In this document: piece by piece, positions 1-5,882 of the stretch
How the letters are laid out: every line of letters starts with the position of its first letter
How positions within the stretch are numbered: position 1 is the first letter of the stretch
Assembly (NCBI GenBank): GCA_905234985.1
Contig: CAJOJQ010000012.1
Location: 1 to 64,000 of the forward strand
Length of the DNA stretch: 64,000 nucleotides
From: an uncultured Christensenellaceae bacterium
GTDB lineage: Bacteria; Bacillota; Clostridia; Christensenellales; Aristaeellaceae
Reading direction: 5' to 3'
Notes under the pieces: model-generated
Databases searched by the model: none
What the model saw: the letters and a program-made list of their open reading frames with translations, nothing else
Told to the model about the DNA's origin: nothing
Made by a program: the position numbers and the translations under genes

Positions 1-26
1 TCATCGAATATCCCCGCTTGCTCCAT
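1..26 (-). CDS. 5' end of an unidentified gene running off the window
   Basis: An ATG on the minus strand at 26 opens a frame (MEQAGIFD...) that stays open to the window edge. A GGGTG-type ribosome binding site lies 8 bases upstream and a TATAAT box at 45-50 sits inside the palindrome GGTATAATACC. Only eight codons are visible, so no function can be given. A competing frame from the ATG at 33 stops after ten codons. Confidence 0.25.
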
Positions 27-280
27 CTTTCATCACCCTTTGGTATTATACCATTTCTCGACTTGATCTGCTGTTCTTTCTTAGTTTTTGGAGGTTCTCG
101 GTATTTAAAGAACTGATTACCGCCCGCCGGAGCGTGCGGGAATATGAAGCGTCCTTACGTCCTCGAAAGGAGCTGAACGAGGTCGTCCGATTCTTCTGAT
201 TGCGTGGAAAAGTCGCTATTACAGGAAAACGGATTTGAGTATAGGCTATGCCAATTTTAGACATTGAAGGAAGAATGAGT

Positions 281-991
281 ATGAAGAAGCTGTTTTCGTT
301 GATACTTGCTCTATTGTTTTTGCCTGTTATCGCACTATCAGAAATCCCATATGACCAGTTGGCTGGACTGTCCAAAGCGCAAAAGACGATCCTGAGTTTC
401 AACGTCGATATTGCGATTGCAAGAAAAGAAAACGGCGGCAATAGCGGCATGTATTCCTATGATCTGAATATGGATTTGATGGATTTATCGCTGGAAGAGC
501 TGCGCTGGATGTTTGATTATCTTCACGATAATGCCGACTTGCCAGATCAGCCGAAAAAAGAAACAATTCTGTCCCGGCACGGTATCGAAATCACGGAAAG
601 TAGAGAGATTTTCACAAAAGAAAACCGCCTGGTATTTTGTTTGTATTCCACCATTGCCCAGACAGGCCGCAAACTTGGATACGTGATGCAGGTATATAAC
701 CCAGAGATTTCCCTTGACGTTGACAATCAACGGCTGTCCTATGCCTACTTTTATATGAATTGCTATGAAAACGCGGCTGTGGATGATTTGCGCAATAGGG
801 TGGAAGAATATACGGACGTACTGATAGCCACGCTAACTGCAACCTATCCCGACTTAACCTTCGATTCCATGTGGTTCTGTTGGAAAATTCCGGCCATCCA
901 TCCAGACAACCTGTACACAGCAACATTTTGGTGTGAGAATAGTGAATCCGGCATTGTACGCGGCGAAGGAAAAGGCGTGCTGTATCAATAA
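281..991 (+). CDS. Secreted protein of unknown function
   Basis: A 236-residue protein beginning MKKLFSLILALLFLPVIALS, a typical Sec signal peptide with likely cleavage after the ALS region. The mature part (YDQLAGLSKAQKTI onward) is soluble and mixed alpha/beta, with no motif I recognise. An upstream in-frame ATG exists at 248, but AAGGAAGA lies about 9 bases before the ATG at 281, which also gives the clean signal peptide, so 281 is preferred. The gene is AT-richer than the chromosome to the right of the tRNA and lies just outside the left attachment site, which suggests accessory DNA. No neighbour gives a functional clue. Confidence 0.6.
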   Translation: MKKLFSLILALLFLPVIALSEIPYDQLAGLSKAQKTILSFNVDIAIARKENGGNSGMYSYDLNMDLMDLSLEELRWMFDYLHDNADLPDQPKKETILSRHGIEITESREIFTKENRLVFCLYSTIAQTGRKLGYVMQVYNPEISLDVDNQRLSYAYFYMNCYENAAVDDLRNRVEEYTDVLIATLTATYPDLTFDSMWFCWKIPAIHPDNLYTATFWCENSESGIVRGEGKGVLYQ

Positions 992-1182
992 AAGTCTGTT
1001 CCAGTTTTCTGAAATGGACTGAATATTTGGCAAATATAGTTTACCATGTTTGCTGAAATATATTCATTAACGGTGTCTGCGTCTGTAGTGAACGCGGCAT
1101 CGTTTTTTTTTGCGGAGGAAAGCGGGAAAACCCTGAAAACAAGAAATTCCAAACCCGACATTGGTTCGGATTTGGAATCACT

Positions 1183-1205
1183 TGGCAGGGGAAGAAGGAT
1201 TCGAA
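1183..1205. repeat. attL, left 23-bp direct repeat of the element
   Basis: Begins TGGCAGGGGAAG and ends GATTCGAA. It is identical over 23 bp to 7128-7150, which is the CCA end, acceptor strand and T-arm of tRNA-Trp. Sequence identity stops at both edges (T versus G before, T versus C after). It lies here without the rest of a tRNA, as expected for the element-distal crossover copy. Confidence 0.9.
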
Positions 1206-1313
1206 TAATAAGGACGGCGTTTTTTCTTGTTATCATACGTTATCACAAGCCTTGAAAAATAAAGGGTTCTCGGCTTTTCTGCGCTCATTTGTTATGGCTC
1301 GTTTTTGTGCGTT

Positions 1314-1342
1314 GTGGGTAAAAATGTGGGTCAAAAGTGGGT
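1314..1342 (+). repeat. Left arm-type integrase sites (three GTGGGT repeats)
   Basis: Three direct copies of GTGGGT at 1314-1319, 1326-1331 and 1337-1342, spaced 12 and 11 bp, about one helical turn, each followed by an A-rich stretch (TAAAA, CAAAA, ATAAA). The same motif in the same orientation and phase occurs at 7049-7066 near the other end. Paired arm-type repeats inside both ends are the usual layout for integrases with an N-terminal arm-binding domain, which the integrase here has. Confidence 0.6.
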
Positions 1343-1344
1343 AT

Positions 1345-1366
1345 AAAAAACCCGCCTTTCGGCGGG
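1345..1366 (-). terminator. Intrinsic terminator after the 86-aa gene
   Basis: Stem CCCGCC/GGCGGG with loop TTTC at 1351-1366; on the minus strand it is followed by six T residues (A run at 1345-1350). It ends the leftward transcript of the 1375-1635 gene. Confidence 0.85.
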
Positions 1367-1374
1367 CAACGTGT

Positions 1375-1635
1375 TTAATCGGTTTCCGTTTTCTCCGATA
1401 GAAGCGCGGCGGCTTCCTTTTCCAGCGTGTCAATACGGCTGCACACTTCGCACAGCGCATCTTCCACAGCCGTAAAAAGATACTGATAGGGTTCCGGGTC
1501 ATCCTCCAGCAGAACGATTGTTGCGTCATTAACTTGATCCACCCACTCATGAGCGAAAGCGTCTGCAATGGCTTTCAGCTTACGGGCGGCAATCTTTGTT
1601 TCGGAGATGTAGGTTTCAAAATCGAAGTCTGTCAT
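1375..1635 (-). CDS. Small acidic protein of the element, function unknown
   Basis: An 86-residue protein (MTDFDFETYISETK...) that is acidic and predicted helical, with a probable C-terminal coiled coil (VCSRIDTLEKEAAALLSEK). No recognised domain. GGAAGG lies 8 bases before the ATG. A promoter with TTGAAA and TATAAT on the same strand at 1787-1815 would give a 140-base leader, and an intrinsic terminator follows, so it is probably a monocistronic cargo or accessory gene of the element. Confidence 0.6.
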   Translation of the reverse strand: MTDFDFETYISETKIAARKLKAIADAFAHEWVDQVNDATIVLLEDDPEPYQYLFTAVEDALCEVCSRIDTLEKEAAALLSEKTETD

Positions 1636-1786
1636 GTGTATGCCTTCCTTTCTTCAATTGTCAATGTGCAGTGCTCGGGGCCGGGGGGCCTTGCCTGGCT
1701 ATTGCCGCCGCCTTTAAGGCTGCTCACAGGTACGGCCCGCGCCGGATTGCCGCCGCATTGTCTTGCGTCCCCCTTCGGACAATTGT

Positions 1787-1815
1787 ATTATACTACTAAC
1801 GTTATTAGTTTTCAA
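1787..1815 (-). promoter_or_regulatory. Promoter for the 86-aa gene
   Basis: On the minus strand TTGAAA (1810-1815) is followed after 17 bases by TATAAT (1787-1792). The leader from here to the start codon at 1635 is GC-rich (1670-1780) and holds two GCGGCGGCAAT repeats on the minus strand; I see no open frame in it and cannot assign it. Confidence 0.6.
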
Positions 1816-1894
1816 TATGTAAAAGTTTACAAACTTCTAACGCTATATTTGTATGCTTCTAACGGTAGCATTATTGAGCATGATAGTCTATAAT
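1796..1894 (+). promoter_or_regulatory. CTAACG repeats and -10 box before the RHH gene
   Basis: Direct CTAACG repeats at 1796-1801, 1837-1842 and 1859-1864; the last two share TTCTAACG and are 22 bp apart, about two helical turns. A TATAAT box at 1889-1894 precedes the RHH gene but lacks a good -35. Ribbon-helix-helix proteins commonly bind short direct or inverted repeats in their own promoter, so these are candidate operators. The leftmost copy also overlaps the spacer of the divergent minus-strand promoter, so one protein could control both directions. Confidence 0.5.
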
Positions 1895-1920
1895 GGAATT
1901 TAGGAAAGGGGGGCAAGAGT

Positions 1921-2121
1921 ATGCCGAAAAAACAAACTGAATGGACGAGGGCCTATAATGAAAAGGCTTATGATCGCCTTGCAATCACCGTTCCAAAGGG
2001 CCTAAAAGCCGCCATAGAAGCCCACGCGCGCGCCCAGGGGGAAAGTGTCAACGGGCTTGTGAATCGGCTGCTACGGGCTGATATGGGCGTTTCTGCGGAA
2101 GAATGGAAGCGGGAAGAATAA
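1921..2121 (+). CDS. Ribbon-helix-helix (Arc/CopG-like) DNA-binding protein
   Basis: A 66-residue protein with the RHH signature: a short strand (DRLAITVPKGLKAAIEAHA) followed by helix-turn-helix-like packing (GESVNGLVNRLLRAD). Such proteins act as dimers inserting a beta ribbon into the major groove, and are usually autorepressors, antitoxins or copy-control factors. A strong ribosome binding site (GGAAAGGGGGG) precedes the ATG. CTAACG repeats upstream are the likely binding sites. No toxin gene follows; a bidirectional terminator lies directly downstream. The role in the element is probably transcriptional control. Confidence 0.75.
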   Translation: MPKKQTEWTRAYNEKAYDRLAITVPKGLKAAIEAHARAQGESVNGLVNRLLRADMGVSAEEWKREE

Positions 2122-2148
2122 AAGAGCCCGGATTGCTCCAGGCTCTTT
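2121..2148. terminator. Bidirectional terminator between convergent genes
   Basis: AAAGAGCC (2121-2128) pairs with GGCTCTTT (2141-2148), with an inner GGA/TCC pair; T-rich sequence follows on the plus strand and the A residues give T residues on the minus strand. It separates the RHH gene from the convergent XRE pseudogene. Confidence 0.75.
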
Positions 2149-2150
2149 CT

Positions 2151-2353
2151 TTACTTGGGCCGAATCACGATTTCCAATCCCAACACATCAAGCCATTTCA
2201 CCAGCAGCGATAGGCGGAGTCCTTTTTCTTCCATGCCCGGAAGTATCGCTGCCCGGTGTCGGGATCGTCGGCAAGTTCGGCCATTCGCATTTGGCTGAAT
2301 CCGCGCTTCCGTCGTTCCTGGTCGATCCTGAGGATGATTTCCGCGCTGGTCAT
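2151..2353 (-). pseudogene. Frameshifted XRE-family regulator
   Basis: From the ATG at 2353 the frame reads MTSAEIILRIDQERRKRGFS, a classic XRE helix-turn-helix start, and continues to MAELADDP, but ends early at a TGA after 51 codons. The C-terminal half of such a protein (GMEEKGLRLSLLVKWLDVLG, ending EIVIRPK) is found in another frame and stops at 2151. A single indel around 2260-2290 would restore a protein of about 67 residues. It follows the 2359-3009 gene by 5 bases, so it was the last gene of the leftward operon. A sequencing or assembly indel is the alternative to true decay. Confidence 0.6.
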
Positions 2354-2358
2354 GGCCT

Positions 2359-3009
2359 TTAGTCCACGGCGTCTTTGAAAGCGTCGAAGCCGGACATGGG
2401 AAGCGCACTGTCATAGAATTCGGCTTCGCTGGAAAAATTGTATAATTTCTTGTCCACGATGGTTTGTCCCTTGCTGCCGATCACATCCGCACAGAATCCG
2501 GCCACATTATCAATCAGTCTTCGCGCCTCCGTTGCTGTCATTTTCTGATTGCACATTCTGGCGTAGTCCGTGTGGCTGCGTTCGGCAGGAAGTACACGTT
2601 TCCGCACGATTGAATCGGCAACGTCATTCAACGCAAGCAGGGCCAGATTGTTTCCGCGCATGGCCCTGGCGATGCTGTCCAGTTCGTCGTTGCTCACGTC
2701 CCCCGTGCGCATTTTCAGCGCGGTCAGCATGTTCAGCATTGCGTCCGTCGGCGGTTCCGCGATGAATTTTTCCGCCGCTTCGGCCTGCATCGCCGCCAAA
2801 ATCGGATTGATCGTGGCGACAATGGCGTCCTTTGCCCGTTCTTCTGCCTCGGTGAATCCCCGATTAGCCTCTTGGACTTGCTCGTTGTAGTATCTACTTC
2901 CCCGGTGCGCCTCCAGCCGCGCCAGCGCGGCATCATATGCGGCTCTGCGTGCTGCCTTTCCGTCACAAAAAGATTTCATAAATTCATACAATTTGACACG
3001 ATTTCCCAT
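2359..3009 (-). CDS. Element protein of unknown function, helical
   Basis: A 216-residue, strongly helical, charged protein (MGNRVKLYEFMKSFCDGKAA...) with a central segment (FTEAEERAKDAIVATINPIL) compatible with a coiled coil. AAAGGA sits about 7 bases before its ATG. It follows the DUF5681 gene by 34 bases in the leftward operon and precedes the XRE remnant. I recognise no catalytic motif. Its place beside DUF5681 suggests a phage-derived structural or packaging-related role, but that is inference only. Confidence 0.6.
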   Translation of the reverse strand: MGNRVKLYEFMKSFCDGKAARRAAYDAALARLEAHRGSRYYNEQVQEANRGFTEAEERAKDAIVATINPILAAMQAEAAEKFIAEPPTDAMLNMLTALKMRTGDVSNDELDSIARAMRGNNLALLALNDVADSIVRKRVLPAERSHTDYARMCNQKMTATEARRLIDNVAGFCADVIGSKGQTIVDKKLYNFSSEAEFYDSALPMSGFDAFKDAVD

Positions 3010-3043
3010 TGGTTTTTCCTTTCTGCCGTCTTACGGCTGTTCA

Positions 3044-3340
3044 TCAATCACCAAAAAGATTGAATTCAAAATCAGGTCGATTTTCAAAATCGTTCAGTTT
3101 GTCGGTAAACATGGGCTTTCCGCATGTCCTGTCAAGAACGATTTCAGCGCAACGCAAACGCACATTTGCAGGCGCGGATTCGTCCAAAAGAATCCCTTTA
3201 ATGGTATCCACGGCAATGTCGGAAAGCTGGTAAATCGCTTGAAGCATTTCTGTTTCCACTTCTGACCGCTTGGGCCTCCCCGATGGATTTCCGCTGGTTC
3301 CCTTCGCAAATTGTCCTGTTTTTGTCCTGTTAGCAGGCAT
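3044..3340 (-). CDS. DUF5681 domain phage-type protein
   Basis: The N-terminus carries the DUF5681 signature GQFAKGTSGNPSGRPK, found in many phage and integrative-element proteins. The rest is helical with basic and acidic faces (AIYQLSDIAVDTIKGILLDE). A TTG at 3355 would also open the frame, but GGAGG lies 9 bases before the ATG at 3340, giving 98 residues, so that start is chosen. DUF5681 proteins often sit near terminase genes, and a small-terminase or DNA-recognition role has been suggested by context; no large terminase is present here. A satellite diverting helper packaging is one possible reading. Confidence 0.65.
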   Translation of the reverse strand: MPANRTKTGQFAKGTSGNPSGRPKRSEVETEMLQAIYQLSDIAVDTIKGILLDESAPANVRLRCAEIVLDRTCGKPMFTDKLNDFENRPDFEFNLFGD

Positions 3341-3344
3341 TTTC

Positions 3345-3521
3345 TCATCCTCCAATCATTGTTACAAGCGCCACAATCAGCGCCACAGCCAGCACGCCAA
3401 CGGCACACCACAGCTTCCTGATCGTGCGTCTGTCCCGCGCCTGGAAAAGCTCAAAACGCCAAAACGGCATGTATGTTTTCCCTTCAAAGTGTTCACATAA
3501 TTCTGCATAGTCAATTTTCAT
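3345..3521 (-). CDS. Small single-pass membrane protein
   Basis: A 58-residue frame beginning MKIDYAELCEHFEGKTYMPF with a basic stretch (RDRRTIRKL) followed by one C-terminal membrane segment (CAVGVLAVALIVALVTMIGG), giving an N-in topology. GGGAGG, 9 bases upstream, lies within the last codons of the nuclease gene, and the stop falls between the TTG and ATG candidates of the next gene, so the spacing fits a tightly packed operon. No family recognised. Such short membrane proteins in phage operons include exclusion or lysis accessory proteins; nothing here distinguishes these. Confidence 0.55.
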   Translation of the reverse strand: MKIDYAELCEHFEGKTYMPFWRFELFQARDRRTIRKLWCAVGVLAVALIVALVTMIGG

Positions 3522-3526
3522 CCGCG

Positions 3527-3850
3527 TTACCTCCCTCGTTGGTACAGTTCAAGCCAATCTTCAAGCCTCATTGTCACCCTCCAGCTCTCCCGGTTTTTTC
3601 GGTGGAAAACACATGGCACACCATCATGAAAACGCTCTGCGTCCCTGATTGCCTGGTTCATTGCTTCGGATAAGTTCAATTTTTCCCGGCGTTTACATTC
3701 GACATGAACGCCGTCAAGACCGAATATATCCGGGCAACTTCCATAGCTTTGACTTGGCCCGCGCCGTACAGAATACCCGGCTTGCTGGAGGATTGTAGCA
3801 AGTTCTTCTTCCCCGCGCTTACCTTTACGCTGTGAACTCATTCCACTCAT
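3527..3850 (-). CDS. PDDEXK-family nuclease, Holliday-junction-resolvase-like
   Basis: A 107-residue protein with the resolvase/VRR-NUC-like core: KGKRGEEELATILQQAGYSV (the Glu of the first helix), PDIFGLDGVHVECKRREKL, matching the PD-(D/E)XK pattern with PD, then E-C-K as the E-X-K pair. The small size matches single-domain phage nucleases. It starts in a 4-base ATGA overlap with the replication-type gene, so the two are translationally coupled. It would cut branched or linear DNA during replication or recombination of the element; RusA-like resolution for a replicating episome is plausible. Confidence 0.7.
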   Translation of the reverse strand: MSGMSSQRKGKRGEEELATILQQAGYSVRRGPSQSYGSCPDIFGLDGVHVECKRREKLNLSEAMNQAIRDAERFHDGVPCVFHRKNRESWRVTMRLEDWLELYQRGR

Positions 3851-4539
3851 GATGTAATAGCATCCTCCTCAAAAAGATGTGAATATTTTGACTTTCGTGC
3901 TTCCTCGATCAAATCATCCCCCACGGCATCCAGTTCTCCTGGCTGATAGTTTCGTTGTGTGTACCGCTGCGCAGAAACGGTTTTCCCCGGTTTCTCCCGT
4001 CCCCATGACCTGAGAAGAGATTTCCAATCTTCCACCACCCGCCCATCCTTTGACCGCCAGCCCTGCCGTTCCATCGTTTCCCAAAATCCTTGAGCGTCAA
4101 CCGAAACAAGTCCTTTTTCTTGGCAATAGTTTTCAATTTCAGTAATGGATGGGTGGATGGATGAATTGTTAATTGGCTCATTGGATTGTTTATTGGTTGG
4201 ATTGTTTATTGGTTTTCCAGTGGTTAACGTGTCGTTATCCATTGGTTCTTCTATGCGGGGCGCATTTCGGTGATTTCGCGCCACCATCCTCCAATATTCT
4301 GAAATTCCTTCATCTGCTGATTGGCAAAGCGCTTCCAGACAATTTGAAAGACGACGTTCCAACTTTGGAAGATCGGGGATAGTATCGGGGGATATGCCTT
4401 TCACTCTCGCCGTATCCCAATGTTCCATGAAATGGCTGAAAACAGTTTCCTTTTCTTCGGGCTTGAGGCCCTCAAACATCCTAAGTCCACCGTCAGAAAG
4501 GCGACAATTTGGCACAACAGTTTTTCGTTGGTACGCCAT
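3847..4539 (-). CDS. Phage-type replication protein (DnaD/replisome-organiser-like)
   Basis: A 230-residue protein in three parts: an N-terminal helical domain (residues 1-98), a low-complexity linker rich in Asn, Pro, Ser and Thr (about 100-128), and a C-terminal domain with ITEIENYCQEKGL and GWRSKDGRVVEDWKSLLRSW, the pattern found at the end of many phage replication organisers and DnaD-like proteins. Two tandem 16-bp iterons lie inside the linker-coding DNA (4183-4214), as in initiators whose origin is inside their own gene. It lies 4 bases after the upstream gene and overlaps the nuclease gene by 4. Inferred role: opening the element's origin and recruiting host helicase loader. Confidence 0.6.
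   Translation of the reverse strand: MAYQRKTVVPNCRLSDGGLRMFEGLKPEEKETVFSHFMEHWDTARVKGISPDTIPDLPKLERRLSNCLEALCQSADEGISEYWRMVARNHRNAPRIEEPMDNDTLTTGKPINNPTNKQSNEPINNSSIHPSITEIENYCQEKGLVSVDAQGFWETMERQGWRSKDGRVVEDWKSLLRSWGREKPGKTVSAQRYTQRNYQPGELDAVGDDLIEEARKSKYSHLFEEDAITS
4172..4214. repeat. Candidate origin iterons inside the replication gene
   Basis: The 16-mer GGATTGTTTATTGGTT occurs twice in perfect tandem (4183-4198 and 4199-4214), with further ATTGG cores at 4172-4176 and 4180-4184 and another near 4240. The 16-bp period is not a multiple of three, so the repeats are not explained by a protein repeat. The region is AT-rich and codes for the non-conserved linker. This suits initiator-binding iterons of a replication origin. 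Confidence 0.55.
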
Positions 4540-4543
4540 TCCA

Positions 4544-4846
4544 TCACCGTCCGCACTTTTTTAGCACGCGCCGCGCTTCCCTGACGGCAAGAAAAATGTT
4601 TTTAGCCCGTGACTCGCTTTCGGCCACAAACGCGGCAATCTCGTTGGGATCATCCGACCGCCAAAAACCTGATTGCGACGGGCTGGAGGAGGACAAGATC
4701 GCGCATCCATCCTCGCACGGCAAACGGCGCAAATTGGCAATTATCAAGCGTGCTTCCCGATCATTGCAATTCCAAAGCTTTCGAAGTTTCTCCCGGCTGA
4801 TCGCGTTATCCCGTCCAAATGGAATATCAAGCCGATTTGCCGTCAT
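4544..4846 (-). CDS. Phage-type DNA-binding protein, winged-helix-like
   Basis: A 100-residue protein (MTANRLDIPFGRDNAISREK...) with an N-terminal segment, KLRKLWNCNDREARLIIANL, that looks like a helix-turn-helix, and a basic helical C-terminus (AVREARRVLKKCGR). The track start at 4882 is rejected because GGGAGG lies 7 bases before the ATG at 4846. It sits between the excisionase and the replication protein, a place where phages often encode a replication accessory or regulator. No precise family recognised. Confidence 0.6.
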   Translation of the reverse strand: MTANRLDIPFGRDNAISREKLRKLWNCNDREARLIIANLRRLPCEDGCAILSSSSPSQSGFWRSDDPNEIAAFVAESESRAKNIFLAVREARRVLKKCGR

Positions 4847-4848
4847 TT

Positions 4849-5031
4849 TTACACCTCCCTCTCGCTTTGAGAAACTAACCACGCTTCAAAGTCTGCCCGT
4901 CTAACGAACAATCGCCGACCAAGACGGAAAACAGGCAAAGAATCATTGTTGAGAAGCTCATACGCCCGAACACGTGAAAACCCATATTCCGTAATAAGTT
5001 CTTTCGCCCCGATGACCAGTTTACTTTCCAC
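4849..5031 (-). CDS. xis: Excisionase-like MerR/HTH_17 protein
   Basis: A 60-residue protein with the winged-helix pattern of excisionases: GAKELITEYGFSRVRAYELL (turn and recognition helix) then LPVFRLGRRLFVRRADFEAW (wing). The start is GTG at 5031 with AAAGGG 7 bases upstream. Such proteins bend DNA at attachment arms and bias the integrase to excision. It is the first gene of the leftward operon, divergent from the repressor and integrase, so its synthesis would be controlled by the same switch that controls the replication genes. Confidence 0.75.
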   Translation of the reverse strand: MESKLVIGAKELITEYGFSRVRAYELLNNDSLPVFRLGRRLFVRRADFEAWLVSQSEREV

Positions 5032-5075
5032 ATAATCACCCTTTCAATTTTTCTGTCAAATACCGGCCAGTACTC

Positions 5076-5115
5076 TTGACGCTTCTATCATACCGTGGTA
5101 TAATTGTTTTGTACA
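5076..5115. promoter_or_regulatory. Face-to-face promoters with operator: the element's switch
   Basis: Rightward: TTGACG (5076-5081), 17-base spacer, TATAAT (5099-5104), serving repressor and integrase. Leftward: TGTACA (5110-5115), 17-base spacer, TATGAT (5087-5092), serving xis and the replication operon. An inverted repeat ATACC-GT-GGTAT (5090-5101) covers both -10 boxes and is the best candidate operator for the XRE protein. Overlapping promoters make transcription mutually exclusive. Confidence 0.65.
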
Positions 5116-5156
5116 GGCGATAATAAGACATAATACAGGAAAGGATGATATAAAAA

Positions 5157-5882
5157 TTGTCTTCTGAAAACAATTATATTGAATGGGTTGGTAAAAGAGT
5201 GGAAGAATTACGCAAGTCAAACAAAATCACGCGCGAACAGTTAGAAGAAGACTGTGATCTCCCTTCAAACTGTATTCGCCAGATAGAAAGAGGGCCACGG
5301 AAAACGCTTGATATTGGCGTTCTGTGTAATCTTGCGGAATACTTCGATGTTGATCCTGAATACCTGTTGGGGGTTCAAGACTGTAAAAGGCGGGATGTTG
5401 CCGATGCATCAAAAGTGACCGGGCTTTCTTATGAGGCGGTGGATGCTTTGAAATCTATTGGCTATTTACAAAATATAGACAGGTTTCACGCCTTATCTGC
5501 TTTGATCTGCTCGCCATCTTTCGTTCCTTTACTCATTCATATAGCAAATTTCTGTACACCAATCGAGGAAGAAATACCTGGATTTAATATCTCTGTTTCA
5601 GAGGTAACTAACGCAAGCATTCAAAAATATGTTACACAAAGTCTGGAAGAAGCTCGAAAACAATGCGAAAAGAAAATGGGTTGGTATAAAGAAGTTCTCC
5701 CCATTATCCGGGTTCTTACCAGTAAACTGGCAGTCAAGGAAAAGGAAGAAGGGAAAATGTATAGCGACGAAAGACTTGTAAAGGAAGTTATTAGCCCAAT
5801 CGGATTAGACACGGACGGAAAGAACCTATTCATGGATTTTCTAAATTATTATCGGAATAAAGAAGGAAAGGTGGAAGAATGA
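5157..5882 (+). CDS. XRE-family repressor of the element
   Basis: A 241-residue protein starting at a TTG with AGGAAAGG upstream. Residues 12-66 form an XRE helix-turn-helix (RVEELRKSNKITREQLEEDC, then NCIRQIERG, ending AEYFDVDPEYLLG). The remaining 170 residues are helical and of no recognised family; there is no LexA-type Ser-Lys protease motif, so induction by RecA cleavage is not predicted. A helper-phage protein or other ligand could act on the C-terminal part, as with Stl repressors; that is inference. The stop overlaps the integrase start by 4 bases. Confidence 0.75.
   Translation: MSSENNYIEWVGKRVEELRKSNKITREQLEEDCDLPSNCIRQIERGPRKTLDIGVLCNLAEYFDVDPEYLLGVQDCKRRDVADASKVTGLSYEAVDALKSIGYLQNIDRFHALSALICSPSFVPLLIHIANFCTPIEEEIPGFNISVSEVTNASIQKYVTQSLEEARKQCEKKMGWYKEVLPIIRVLTSKLAVKEKEEGKMYSDERLVKEVISPIGLDTDGKNLFMDFLNYYRNKEGKVEE

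Noticed and set aside
46-450. 134-codon minus-strand frame at the left edge
   Set aside because: It is antisense to the secreted protein gene and its own start lies inside that gene without a ribosome binding site.
2151-2414. 87-codon frame as an intact gene
   Set aside because: Its N-terminal half is out of frame with the XRE helix-turn-helix; only the C-terminal part is XRE-like, so a frameshifted gene is the better reading.
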